Assembly (NCBI GenBank): GCA_910575545.1
Contig: CAJTFH010000023.1
Coordinates: 1 to 61,452 of the forward strand
Source of the DNA: Bacteroidales bacterium
GTDB lineage: Bacteria; Bacteroidota; Bacteroidia; Bacteroidales; Muribaculaceae
Length of the DNA: 61,452 nucleotides
Reading direction: 5' to 3'
The position numbers and the translations under genes were made by a program. Below the pieces are notes generated by a model. The model was given only the letters and a program-made list of their open reading frames with translations. It was not told where the DNA came from and ran no database searches. This document shows, piece by piece, positions 27,074-36,783 of this stretch (positions are counted from its first letter, which is position 1; the number at the start of each line of letters is the position of its first letter).

Positions 27074-27124
27074 ACGGCTGCAAAGTTTGGCCATCCCGTC
27101 AAAAATGGCTACCTTTGCAGCCGT
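27074..27124. repeat. 12-bp hairpin overlapping the rpsF promoter
   Basis: ACGGCTGCAAAG (27074-27085) is the exact complement of CTTTGCAGCCGT (27113-27124); inside, GCCAT and ATGGC can pair as well. Transcripts from the protease gene would fold here, though only TTT follows on the plus strand. The minus strand would have a T6 run but has no upstream gene. Confidence 0.8.
27086..27117 (+). promoter_or_regulatory. Promoter of the rpsF-rpsR-rplI operon
   Basis: TTTG at 27086-27089, exactly 20 nt, then TACCTTTG at 27110-27117: the best consensus match in the window. The -7 box lies in the right arm of the hairpin. It puts the transcript start near 27123, about 75 nt before rpsF. Confidence 0.8.
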
Positions 27125-27197
27125 TTGGCATGGATTCAATCCCGGATCAATGCCCGGCAACAATAAAATCAACTTATTATCAAAACTTAGTGTCAAA

Positions 27198-27575
27198 ATG
27201 AACCACTACGAAACCGTTTTCATTTTAACTCCCGTTTTGTCTGACGCACAGATGAAGGAAGCGGTAGAGAAGTTCACAACAGTGCTCACCGAAAACGGAG
27301 CCACTATCGTGAACGAAGAAATCTGGGGCCTGCGCAAACTCGCCTATCCCATCCAGAAAAAATCAACCGGGTTCTACGCTCTCGTTGAATTCGACGGCGA
27401 CCCGACTTTGGTGAAAAAAATCGAGACCGCATTCCGCCGCGACGAGCGCGTAATCCGATTCCTCGTTTTCCGCAACGACAAATATGCCGCTGAATACGCC
27501 GCCAAACGTCGTAGCCTCAAAGCTGCTAAAGCCAACGCACCCAAAGAAGAAACCGTAGAAACTAAGGAGGATTAA
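27198..27575 (+). CDS. rpsF: 30S ribosomal protein S6
   Basis: A 125-residue protein starting [12 protein letters not shown], the standard S6 beginning; the frame stays open back to 27087, but the promoter at 27086-27117 excludes that start. It contains [21 protein letters not shown] and a [17 protein letters not shown] helix typical of S6. S6 binds S18 in the central domain of 16S rRNA. The Lys/Ala/Glu-rich tail is a normal extension in this phylum. rpsR follows after 3 nt and rplI after a further 20 nt, the conserved S6-S18-L9 order. Confidence 0.97.
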   Translation: MNHYETVFILTPVLSDAQMKEAVEKFTTVLTENGATIVNEEIWGLRKLAYPIQKKSTGFYALVEFDGDPTLVKKIETAFRRDERVIRFLVFRNDKYAAEYAAKRRSLKAAKANAPKEETVETKED

Positions 27576-27578
27576 ACC

Positions 27579-27848
27579 ATGGCACAGACTCAATCAGAAA
27601 TCCGTTATCTCACTCCGCTGTCAGTGGATGTCAAAAAGAAAAAATACTGCCGTTTCAAACGCAGCGGAATCAAATACATCGACTATAAGGATCCCGAATT
27701 CCTCAAGAAGTTCCTCAACGAGCAGGGCAAAATCCTCCCCCGCCGAATCACCGGCACTTCATTGAAATTCCAGCGCCGCGTGGCACAGGCCGTTAAGCGT
27801 GCACGCCACCTGGCTCTGCTGCCCTTCGTGACAGACCTTATGAAATAA
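27579..27848 (+). CDS. rpsR: 30S ribosomal protein S18
   Basis: An 89-residue basic protein with the S18 landmarks: [22 protein letters not shown], then [33 protein letters not shown]. It pairs with S6 on the small subunit platform. It starts 3 nt after rpsF and ends 20 nt before rplI. The single N-terminal Cys (KKKKYC) is the position used for zinc in some homologues, but the other ligands are missing, so this is a zinc-free form. Confidence 0.97.
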   Translation: MAQTQSEIRYLTPLSVDVKKKKYCRFKRSGIKYIDYKDPEFLKKFLNEQGKILPRRITGTSLKFQRRVAQAVKRARHLALLPFVTDLMK

Positions 27849-27868
27849 ATCCTTATAAGACACCGATT

Positions 27869-28312
27869 ATGAAAATTATATTGAAAGAAGATATCCAGAA
27901 CCTTGGCTACAAGGATGATATCATTGAAGTAAAGGACGGTTACGGCCGTAACTACCTCATCCCGCAGGGCAAAGCCATCATCGCCAACCCTTCAAACATC
28001 AAACAGCTTGAAGAGAACCAGCGCCAGCGCGCCCACAAGCTCGCCAAAATCAAAGCCGACGCTGAAGCCGTTGCTGCTTCATTGGCCGACGTTGCCCTCA
28101 CAATCGGCGCCAAGGCATCTGCCACCGGCACCATCTTCGGTTCGGTCAACAACATCCAGATTGCCGAAGCCCTCGAAAAACTCGGCCACAACATCGACCG
28201 CAAAATCATCGTCATCAAAGAACCCGTTAAAGAGCTTGGCAAATACACCGCCAAAATCAACCTCCACAAAGAAGTCTCGGTTGAGATTCCCTTCGAGGTC
28301 GTTGCCGAATAA
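27869..28312 (+). CDS. rplI: 50S ribosomal protein L9
   Basis: A 147-residue two-domain protein. The N-terminal rRNA-binding domain (about residues 1-50) has IILKEDIQNLGYKDDIIEVKDGYGRNYLIPQGKA, a long connecting helix follows, and the C-terminal domain (about 75-147) carries GSVNNIQIAEALEKLGHNIDRKII. Length and motif order are standard. L9 sits at the base of the L1 stalk. It is the last gene of the operon and is followed by a strong hairpin at 28331-28375. Confidence 0.97.
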   Translation: MKIILKEDIQNLGYKDDIIEVKDGYGRNYLIPQGKAIIANPSNIKQLEENQRQRAHKLAKIKADAEAVAASLADVALTIGAKASATGTIFGSVNNIQIAEALEKLGHNIDRKIIVIKEPVKELGKYTAKINLHKEVSVEIPFEVVAE

Positions 28313-28330
28313 ACCGGTTCACCCCCCCTA

Positions 28331-28375
28331 TAAAACAAGGCGCTGCGTCAAAATCCGACGTAGCGCCTTGTTTTA
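28331..28375. terminator. Bidirectional terminator between rplI and the surface protein gene
   Basis: TAAAACAAGGCGCTGCGTC (28331-28349) pairs with GACGTAGCGCCTTGTTTTA (28357-28375), with an A-T flanked stem giving a T-run on both strands. It serves the convergent genes rplI (+) and 28413-31511 (-). Confidence 0.92.
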
Positions 28376-28412
28376 TCATAACGGAGGTATACCATCCGTC
28401 ATCAACACCAGG

Positions 28413-31400
28413 CTATCTCACGGCAACCTTGCCGCAAACCTCTCCGACTTTCACCACATAGATGCCGGCAGGCAACGCAATGCGGGTCTCGGAAGAGCAA
28501 ACAACAGAAGCCACCATGCGACCGGCCAAATCATAGACATCAGCCATTTCGCCAACGAAACCACCGACTACCACACCCGACGCATACGTCCTGACAAAAC
28601 CGCCAGCCATGGCAACAGGTTCAACACCTGAGGGGGTGCCATCGCTGACCATCGGGCTCGGCCGAGATTCTCCATCAGGATAAACGGCCGTCACATAATA
28701 CTGTCTCACAGGGTCTTTGACTCCCCTTTGCTGAATTGAAGCGAAACGGGCGGTCGCCAGATCAAACGACGTCGCATCGCTTCCAAGCATCTCGCAATTG
28801 ATACGCCCCACCGAATGCTCATACACATGATATCCCAGCAGCAACGCCTCATCGTTCTCAGTCAGTTCGATATTGTCGACCCAGACAACCCCATCATAAT
28901 TTATCTTTGAATTGAAATGTATGGCAACATATCGGGCTTCAGCAGGAATATTCTCATACGACACCGTGTGCATAGCATCATCGGCGCTTATGCCACCATA
29001 GTTCGACGTCTGCTCCATCTTGATAACGTTGGTAAATGCGGCCGCCGGATCAGTCGGATCATAATCCCCGGTAGCATAAACCACCTCAAAACTGTAGGAT
29101 GCGTAACTGTATTTTCTGAAACCCGCCATAAACGATAACGTCATCGTGGCCGACGGCTTGCAGTCATGCGCCGGAAGGATAATCCAGTCATCCTGCTTCA
29201 CATTCTTAGGGAACGTGACACCAAGCACCTTGCCGCCGTCCATCCCGCCTGGCATGTTGCTGAATTTCTCAGCAACCTTGAATTTCGACCCGCTCACCGA
29301 ATAATAAGCCGAACTTGCGCTCTTCTCATCAAGGTCAAGCACCACAATACCGTTAAGATTGTCTGTGGCATCCTTCTCGAAATCCTCAAACGATTCATGA
29401 AGGTCTACCGGCACATAGGTCTGATCCGATGCCGGTTCCCAAACCAGCATCTTGCCTCCCTCGCTGTTATCGACGGAAAGAGCCGTCACCGGGGTATTCT
29501 CCGAGAAGCCGACTGCGACAACCTTTTCCTCAACAACATTGTTTTCAGGAACCTCATCGATCGGATAGGTTATTTCAGCCGAGAATGCATACCTGTCGGC
29601 AGACATGGCATGAACAGCAGTAAATGGCACTTTGATTGTCAGTATCGCCGATTTCAACGACGCTATATCCACCGACGCCGGCACAGCTATCTCCTCACCC
29701 AGATCCGACATAATCATAATCTCATATTCGCCGGCACCGACATCCTTGCCTCCGTTATTGGCAATTGTCAATGCAAGCTCCAGCTCCTGACCGGCATTCA
29801 CCCTATCGGCCCCCGTCAGCGACACCGCCTCAAGGTCATTTCCCGCCAAATTAAAAATCCTCACATTGTCAAGCACGATATTATGGCCATAGTCCGAAAC
29901 CGATGTAAACGCAACACGATAGCTCACGCAATCCTCCGGAATAGCCTCACCTATGTTGAAAACATACTGGATCCACTCTTTGGCATTCACCCCTTCGGGA
30001 GCTTTGACCATTGTTGTGGCATTCGCTACGTCAACCCACTCGCCATTGTCGACAGACACCTGCACTTTCAGCACATCATTGCCCGAGGCTGAATGGCACT
30101 GGTAGAACTGCACAACCGGATTGGTGGTCGAAGCCCTGCTAATCGGCATAGTCATAATCCGTGCCGAATTGCCTTTCGGGGCATTCCATGAATTATAACG
30201 CAAAAGACCGCCATCGTTGTCATACGGTTCACATTCCGGGCCTTTGTCACTCGAAGCAAGCACCTCCCAGTTAAGGGTACCGTTCAGCACCTCCTTGTCC
30301 CAGTTATCGGGCGACAAGTCTCCGCCTGCAAACGAGTCGGCAAACGGCAAATCAATCGAGCCTATCTTAACCCTGTTCGACTCCACCGCATCAGCGCTTT
30401 TGCTGCCGAGCGACACTGTCACAGTATAACTCAACGACTGCAAACCCTCAGGCACGAAATTATCAACATATTTCGTCACACCGGTCAGGTTTTCGGTAAC
30501 AGCAGCGCTCTCCCCATCGACAATGCGCACAACCGCATACTTCAGTTTTGCCGGGTCAAGCATGGCACCATGCACACCCACCGTGGGGGCTGACCACTCA
30601 ACCACATGCTCGCTGCCCTTTGACGTAAGCAACACATTTTCAACAGACAGGGGCGTTTCCTCCCCGACAAACGTAGTCACCGACACACGCTCGCTCACCT
30701 CATCGCCCGCTGACACCTCAACAGAATAAGTTACACCACCTTCGGCAACAGCCTCATCTATCCACCTCACCTCTTCCCCGGGCATGGCGCGGCCACTCTT
30801 GGCAGCCTCTTCCCCACGGTAGATTGTGTAGCGCAGCTCATCCGTAAGCCCCATTCCGCTGGTAGTGGCCGACGGCATCGTAAACACCACCTCTGCCTTG
30901 GCGGCGCCGTCGGCATCCGGATAGACCGTCAGATTCACCGCCTCGGCCGGTGCGGCAGACGTGCCCAGGCTCACAATATATGTGTCGTAAAGATACAGCT
31001 TATATTTCAGCCCCTCAAAAGCGATACGGTATTTCCCCGCAGTCTCCACGTTGAAATTAATCGTCAGCGCCTCAGCCTCCGACTGGGTGCTATTGACAAT
31101 CCCGTCATACGCCTTTAACTCCGTGTACGACGCCACATTATTCCCCTGGCCCAGCCAGACAACAAGCCCGGGTTGCTGCGTGACATAGGCACTTTCCGCC
31201 GCCGGAGAAAGATGAATACAATAAAGCGTCCCCTCCTCAAGGTCAAGGTCGGGCGTCACAAGATAATCATCATAATATCCGTTGGTGATGCCGTAATAAT
31301 TCATAGCAGGATAAGAACTGCGCCAGGTCCACGCCTCGTCGGTGGTGTCATAATCCGGATCATAACGGTCATATTTCAGACACGTCTGGCTGCACCGCTC

Positions 31401-31511
31401 GTAGCTCTCGTTCTTGCGCAGGTCAAACATCATGGTCTCGGTCTGCGCCGACAGCGGTAGAGCCGATGCCAGCACCGCGCCTATGGCAAATGTGGTAACA
31501 ATCTGTTTCAT
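28413..31511 (-). CDS. Large secreted beta-rich protein with choice-of-anchor domains and T9SS-type tail
   Basis: A 1,032-residue exported protein with a signal peptide (about residues 1-22, ending LPLSAQ). The N-terminal domain has DYLVTPDLDLEEGTLYCIHL; two choice-of-anchor J-like modules follow (about residues 385-560 and 720-890), each with a 'SADP..W' style start (DSFAGGDLSPDNWDKE) and a 'VWVDNIEL' or 'VLDNVRIF' end. Fibronectin-like segments sit between. The C-terminus (VYDLAGRMVASVV, then LPAGIYVVKVG) is a T9SS type A-like sorting tail. It probably is an adhesin or carbohydrate/protein-binding surface protein; no catalytic motif is visible. It is the last gene of a three-gene cluster (gaps of 76 and 4 nt). 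Confidence 0.85.
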   Translation of the reverse strand: MKQIVTTFAIGAVLASALPLSAQTETMMFDLRKNESYERCSQTCLKYDRYDPDYDTTDEAWTWRSSYPAMNYYGITNGYYDDYLVTPDLDLEEGTLYCIHLSPAAESAYVTQQPGLVVWLGQGNNVASYTELKAYDGIVNSTQSEAEALTINFNVETAGKYRIAFEGLKYKLYLYDTYIVSLGTSAAPAEAVNLTVYPDADGAAKAEVVFTMPSATTSGMGLTDELRYTIYRGEEAAKSGRAMPGEEVRWIDEAVAEGGVTYSVEVSAGDEVSERVSVTTFVGEETPLSVENVLLTSKGSEHVVEWSAPTVGVHGAMLDPAKLKYAVVRIVDGESAAVTENLTGVTKYVDNFVPEGLQSLSYTVTVSLGSKSADAVESNRVKIGSIDLPFADSFAGGDLSPDNWDKEVLNGTLNWEVLASSDKGPECEPYDNDGGLLRYNSWNAPKGNSARIMTMPISRASTTNPVVQFYQCHSASGNDVLKVQVSVDNGEWVDVANATTMVKAPEGVNAKEWIQYVFNIGEAIPEDCVSYRVAFTSVSDYGHNIVLDNVRIFNLAGNDLEAVSLTGADRVNAGQELELALTIANNGGKDVGAGEYEIMIMSDLGEEIAVPASVDIASLKSAILTIKVPFTAVHAMSADRYAFSAEITYPIDEVPENNVVEEKVVAVGFSENTPVTALSVDNSEGGKMLVWEPASDQTYVPVDLHESFEDFEKDATDNLNGIVVLDLDEKSASSAYYSVSGSKFKVAEKFSNMPGGMDGGKVLGVTFPKNVKQDDWIILPAHDCKPSATMTLSFMAGFRKYSYASYSFEVVYATGDYDPTDPAAAFTNVIKMEQTSNYGGISADDAMHTVSYENIPAEARYVAIHFNSKINYDGVVWVDNIELTENDEALLLGYHVYEHSVGRINCEMLGSDATSFDLATARFASIQQRGVKDPVRQYYVTAVYPDGESRPSPMVSDGTPSGVEPVAMAGGFVRTYASGVVVGGFVGEMADVYDLAGRMVASVVCSSETRIALPAGIYVVKVGEVCGKVAVR

Positions 31512-31587
31512 AAACGATATGATTTAAGCAAGCGGACGCCTCGACGCCCGCCTGCATTACATTAATAACTAATTTCTAATCTGCCAT

Positions 31588-32949
31588 TTAGTCGTGAACG
31601 GCACGCACCTGGATGCCACCCGCACGCGAGAAGTAATCAACCTTGGGCTTGTCGAGCGCATAGCCGTTACGGTTGAAGCGCAATGCTGAAGCGTTGCTCT
31701 CCATCTTTTCTCCGTTGGGACGCACGCGGACATCGGAATCGCCACACCAGTAAAGACCCGATTCGCTGCTGCCGCGGGGCATGCCGCGGTAAGTCATCAT
31801 GCCAGAAGCCGTAAGGAAAATGCTGTTACCGTTTGGCCCGGTCACCTTATAGCCCGATGAGGTGGCCTCCCATGTACATTCGTCAACAAGTTCCTGCATC
31901 TCTTCGCGGGTCGGCATACGCCATCCTTTGCCCCAAAGTTCCTTTGCAACATCATATTTCGTGCCCGAAATCTGATCACCTATGTCGATATAGCCATCAG
32001 CCAGAGGGTCATAGTATTTATAGTTATACACATGCCCGTAGAGCTTGTCGAATGTCTCTCCCCAGCAATAGAAATAACCGTTTGAACCGGGACTCGAAGC
32101 ACCGACATTATATGGGGCCCACTTCACGCTCAGACCAAGGTCGACCATCTCTTCGTCAGTTGGGATGTTGACTGCACTTCTGGCAGGTTCTGGCACCGGG
32201 CCATTGACCGGACGTATCGAGAAACCCACTTCGGGATAATCATAACCGTCGGCTCCACGCCATGTTGCGTCTATGTTCGCGCGGTAATTGCGGCATTCAA
32301 CCGAAATATCCGGACCCTCATACTCTGTCGAAGTCCAATAGAAACATCCCAGCTGGTCATGAGTGTGCTCGGCATCGACCATATTACCGGCCGCCGGCAG
32401 GAAAATGCTGTTGCCGTTGATTTTCGACACAGCCTTTGCGCCTGTAACACCGTTTATACCTGTCCACTGCCACGTGCAGTTCTCAATCAGCTCTTTCCAT
32501 TCCTCACGGGTAGGCACCCGCCAGTCACCGCCCCATTTCACATGGGCCACATCATAGTTCGTGCCGGTGAAAGTAGCTCCGAGTTTATAATATTTCTCCC
32601 ACTCGTCGCAATCCCAATCGTTATATTCGGGATAATACCACTGGTAGTTCTCAAGCGTATATTCCTCCTTGGGTTCAATCTCTCCGTAGGCATAGAAATT
32701 GCCATAATCCTCAGGTGTGGTTGCCCCCACATTATAGGTTGCCCACTTCACGCTCAGACCCATATCAACCATCTGGGGCCCCTGCGGATCGGGAGTGTCC
32801 CCTTCGTTTTCAAACGTGATTTTCAACACATCTGCCACCTTGTGAGTCTCCGACGTACCATCTGCGTGGTGGATACGCATCACTTTCTGTTGGGCGGACA
32901 TCGCCAGCATCCCCGCAGCTATAAATAGCAATAAGCTAACCTTTTTCAT
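31588..32949 (-). CDS. Secreted protein with two FISUMP/Lcl-like repeats
   Basis: A 453-residue exported protein with a signal peptide (about residues 1-19). A short strand module (KVMRIHHADGTSETHKVADV, then LKITFE) is followed by two copies of a roughly 190-residue domain (about residues 60-255 and 265-450). Each begins VDxGLSVKWAxYNVGA, includes W(G)xxWRxPTREE and GNSIFLxAxGxM, and ends in an IRPV or VRAV segment. This is the paralogous domain often called FISUMP or Lcl-like in Bacteroidetes surface proteins; function unknown. The two repeats share the framework but have drifted considerably. No T9SS tail is present here; the neighbour at 32954 has one. Confidence 0.8.
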   Translation of the reverse strand: MKKVSLLLFIAAGMLAMSAQQKVMRIHHADGTSETHKVADVLKITFENEGDTPDPQGPQMVDMGLSVKWATYNVGATTPEDYGNFYAYGEIEPKEEYTLENYQWYYPEYNDWDCDEWEKYYKLGATFTGTNYDVAHVKWGGDWRVPTREEWKELIENCTWQWTGINGVTGAKAVSKINGNSIFLPAAGNMVDAEHTHDQLGCFYWTSTEYEGPDISVECRNYRANIDATWRGADGYDYPEVGFSIRPVNGPVPEPARSAVNIPTDEEMVDLGLSVKWAPYNVGASSPGSNGYFYCWGETFDKLYGHVYNYKYYDPLADGYIDIGDQISGTKYDVAKELWGKGWRMPTREEMQELVDECTWEATSSGYKVTGPNGNSIFLTASGMMTYRGMPRGSSESGLYWCGDSDVRVRPNGEKMESNASALRFNRNGYALDKPKVDYFSRAGGIQVRAVHD

Positions 32950-32953
32950 ATTA

Positions 32954-33412
32954 TCAGATAGAAATTTTAGTTACGAAATTGTTGATTTTCACGATATACA
33001 CTCCTTGGCCGAACATCCCACGGTCAAGCATCCAGCTCCCTTCTGCAAAGGTTACAAGCACCATTCGCCCGTCGAGGGAATAGACCGACACAGCACTGTT
33101 TTCGGGAAGATTGCCGAAAACCACACTATCACGCATGGCGGTGACTGAGATTCCGGCCTGAGCATCGGCAGCATCGAATCCGGAATTTGTCACAAACTCG
33201 ACCGCGACCACATCATCCAGCTCGAAACGCACAGGATCGGCCGACAATTTCGATTTCACACTCAACACATGGCCCGTAAACGAAATCTCTGGCTCGGCTG
33301 CAAACCGAAAAGTCACCGGCTCACCGGTTGCAAGCGAAACCCGCAACACATCTGGCTCCGCATGGGCTACGCCCATAATCAGCAGGGCGAAGAAAAACAG
33401 GAGTTTTCTCAT
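32954..33412 (-). CDS. Small secreted protein with T9SS-type tail
   Basis: A 152-residue protein consisting of little more than a signal peptide (about residues 1-19, ending VAHA), a strand module (VLRVSLATGEPVTFRF, then ELDDVVAVEFV) and a sorting-type tail (VSVYSLDGRMVLVTF followed by GVYIVKINNFVTKISI). The strand module resembles the opening of the next protein (KVMRIHHADGTSETHKVADV), so the two are related by domain shuffling. It is the first gene of the cluster and is followed by the FISUMP-like gene after 4 nt. A role as a minimal T9SS cargo or anchor partner is inferred. Confidence 0.75.
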   Translation of the reverse strand: MRKLLFFFALLIMGVAHAEPDVLRVSLATGEPVTFRFAAEPEISFTGHVLSVKSKLSADPVRFELDDVVAVEFVTNSGFDAADAQAGISVTAMRDSVVFGNLPENSAVSVYSLDGRMVLVTFAEGSWMLDRGMFGQGVYIVKINNFVTKISI

Positions 33413-33496
33413 AAAATTTGAAATTAAGTTAGGCTCATCTCTTCTAATTTAATATCCAACGAAATTCATTGCAAAAGCGAATTTAAGGATACATCG

Positions 33497-33504
33497 CAAA
33501 GTTA
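33497..33504 (-). promoter_or_regulatory. -7 promoter element for the surface protein cluster
   Basis: Minus strand TAACTTTG fits TAnnTTTG, about 85 nt before the start at 33412. No clear -33 box; the same octamer recurs before several genes in the window. Confidence 0.5.
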
Positions 33505-33670
33505 TACATTTTTTTCACTTTTGCCCTCCCCTATTTGCTAATTTTCATTTAATTATTATAACATCTATTAAATAGAGCCTTTTTACGCCATTTTGCCACA
33601 ATTCACGCCCATATTCCGCAACGCAATCTACCGTCAAATCAAATCACCTGGCTAAAAGCCACAATGCAAC

Positions 33671-33710
33671 ACAAAACAAAAGGCGCCGTATCGGAAATCG
33701 ACACAACGCC
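33671..33710 (-). terminator. Intrinsic terminator of the microprotein gene
   Basis: Minus strand GGCGTTGTGTCG pairs with CGATACGGCGCC (three G-T wobbles) around a 5-nt loop and is followed by TTTTGTTTTG. It lies 28 nt after the microprotein stop. Confidence 0.8.
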
Positions 33711-33737
33711 ATAAACATTCAATTATCCCTGACGCAC

Positions 33738-33884
33738 CTAAAAAATCGGCACTATCGCATTCACATCAGTGTCACCCCAGAAATCAGCAATGGTCAGCCA
33801 CACGAGCAGCAGCAAAATCAATATGCCTACCCCGAAATACATCCACATTGAAAACCTTCCCCTGTTGTTATTCTTCGATTCCAT
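33738..33884 (-). CDS. 48-residue single-pass membrane microprotein
   Basis: ATG at 33884, stop TAG at 33738-33740. The product begins MESKNNNRGRFSMWMYFGVG, then a 15-20-residue hydrophobic helix (ILILLLLVWLTIADFW), then a short acidic, periplasm- or cytosol-facing tail ending NAIVPIF. The polar Asn/Lys/Arg start followed at once by a membrane helix is reminiscent of the N-terminus of Bacteroidetes FtsH proteases; it might be a stand-alone relative or a remnant. The unit has its own -7 box (33976-33983), reading frame and terminator, which together argue for a real gene. No function can be assigned. Confidence 0.65.
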   Translation of the reverse strand: MESKNNNRGRFSMWMYFGVGILILLLLVWLTIADFWGDTDVNAIVPIF

Positions 33885-33975
33885 AATTCTTATTATTTTA
33901 AATCAGTTGAAACTTCTTTAAGAGAAAAACGCTGCAACACACAATAAGGTTTTAACAACACGCCACCAATGGCAA

Positions 33976-33983
33976 CAAACATA
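33976..33983 (-). promoter_or_regulatory. -7 promoter element for the microprotein gene
   Basis: Minus strand TATGTTTG fits TAnnTTTG about 92 nt before the ATG. It is divergent from the ruvX box 22 nt away, so the two promoters would overlap in their -33 regions. Confidence 0.45.
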
Positions 33984-34004
33984 GGCAATATGGGGAATTT
34001 TTCG

Positions 34005-34012
34005 TAACTTTG
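34005..34012 (+). promoter_or_regulatory. -7 promoter element for ruvX
   Basis: TAACTTTG ends only 4 nt before the GTG start codon at 34017, which would place the transcript start at or beside the start codon. Confidence 0.55.
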
Positions 34013-34016
34013 CGTT

Positions 34017-34436
34017 GTGGGACGACTATTAGCCATCGACTTCGGGAAAAAACGTTGCGGCATCGCCGTGACCGACCCCATGCAGATAATCGCAAACGGC
34101 CTGGCAACAGTTGAAACCGCCAGGCTCGTGGAGTTCATCACCGGCTACGCAGCCTCCGAACAAGTCGACCTCATAATTGTAGGTTATCCGACAACCGTAC
34201 ACGGGGAAGAATCTGAATCCATGCGCTACATACGCCCCGGAATCGGGCGGCTACGCAAAGCCCTGCCCAACATTCCGGTAGAATTTTCCGACGAGCGATT
34301 CACATCCGTATTAGCCCATAAAGCCATGATAGCCGGAGGAATGAAGAAAATGGCACGACGCGACAAAGCTATCGTTGACGAGATTTCTGCATCCATCATC
34401 CTCAACGACTATCTCGAAAACCGGAGATTCCGCTAA
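34017..34436 (+). CDS. ruvX: Putative pre-16S rRNA nuclease / Holliday junction resolvase RuvX (YqgF)
   Basis: A 139-residue RNase H-fold protein starting with GTG. Motifs are LLAIDFGKKRCGIAVTDP with the first catalytic Asp at residue 8, IIVGYPTTVHGEES, FSDERFTS, and the final acidic site AIVDEISASIILNDYL. The family matures the 5' end of 16S rRNA in Escherichia coli. The GTG gives the canonical YqgF beginning (GRLLAIDFG) and there is no earlier in-frame start between the promoter and this codon. def follows after 43 nt, and ettA, tamL and gph continue on the same strand. Confidence 0.93.
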   Translation: MGRLLAIDFGKKRCGIAVTDPMQIIANGLATVETARLVEFITGYAASEQVDLIIVGYPTTVHGEESESMRYIRPGIGRLRKALPNIPVEFSDERFTSVLAHKAMIAGGMKKMARRDKAIVDEISASIILNDYLENRRFR

Positions 34437-34479
34437 ACCCGCCCCTAAGTAATAACAAAACATAACAGAACTGACATAA

Positions 34480-35046
34480 ATGAAACTTCCAGTATATCTC
34501 TATGGCCACCCCGTGCTCAGGGGTACTTCCGAAGACATCGAGCCTGATTATCCCGATTTGAAGAAGCTCGTGGCCGACATGTTTGAAACCATGTATGCCT
34601 CTGAAGGGGTCGGGCTCGCCGCTCCTCAAATAGGCCGCAACGATCGGATAGTAGTCATCGACGCATCACCCGTAGCCGAAAACTTCCCCGAATGCGACGG
34701 TTGGAAAAAAGTGCTAATCAATCCTGAGATAGAAATCCTCGACGGCGAAAAAATCAGCCGGAGCGAAGGATGCCTGAGCCTTCCTGGAATCAGCGAAGAC
34801 GTAAAACGGGTCGAACATATCCGTTTGTGCTGGCTCGACGAAGACATGCAGCCCCACCAAGAGGAAATTTCAGGATTCCTGGCCCGCATAGTCCAGCACG
34901 AATGCGACCACCTCGAAGGAATGCTCTACATCGACCACATATCCCCGATTCGCAAACAGCTGATACGCAGTAAGCTCAACAACATACTCACCGGACGCAT
35001 ACGCTGCGACTACCCGGTGAAATACGCCCCCAGGCGCAAAAAATAA
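34480..35046 (+). CDS. def: Peptide deformylase
   Basis: A 188-residue metalloenzyme that removes the formyl group from the N-terminal Met of new proteins. All three family motifs are present: GVGLAAPQIG (residues 43-52), EGCLSLPG (97 onward, metal ligand Cys98) and QHECDHLEG (metal ligands His140 and His144, catalytic Glu141). The C-terminal extension beyond about residue 165 is basic. It starts 43 nt after ruvX and ends 32 nt before ettA. The identification is secure. Confidence 0.97.
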   Translation: MKLPVYLYGHPVLRGTSEDIEPDYPDLKKLVADMFETMYASEGVGLAAPQIGRNDRIVVIDASPVAENFPECDGWKKVLINPEIEILDGEKISRSEGCLSLPGISEDVKRVEHIRLCWLDEDMQPHQEEISGFLARIVQHECDHLEGMLYIDHISPIRKQLIRSKLNNILTGRIRCDYPVKYAPRRKK

Positions 35047-35078
35047 TCAAACCTGACAAACGCATAGCAACCACACAT

Positions 35079-36776
<1,698 letters not shown>

Positions 36777-36783
36777 CCACTTG

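Larger units (their letters stand above)
33413..33737. other. 325-nt non-coding region between two minus-strand units
   Basis: It contains a minus-strand promoter box for the surface protein cluster (33497-33504) and, at its right end, the terminator of the microprotein gene (33671-33710). The remainder is AT-rich without reading frames of note. Confidence 0.65.

Noticed and set aside
29166-30092. 308-codon plus-strand frame inside the large surface protein gene
   Set aside because: Antisense shadow: His/Arg/Ile-rich translation, no recognisable domain, and the minus-strand gene has a signal peptide, domains and a sorting tail.
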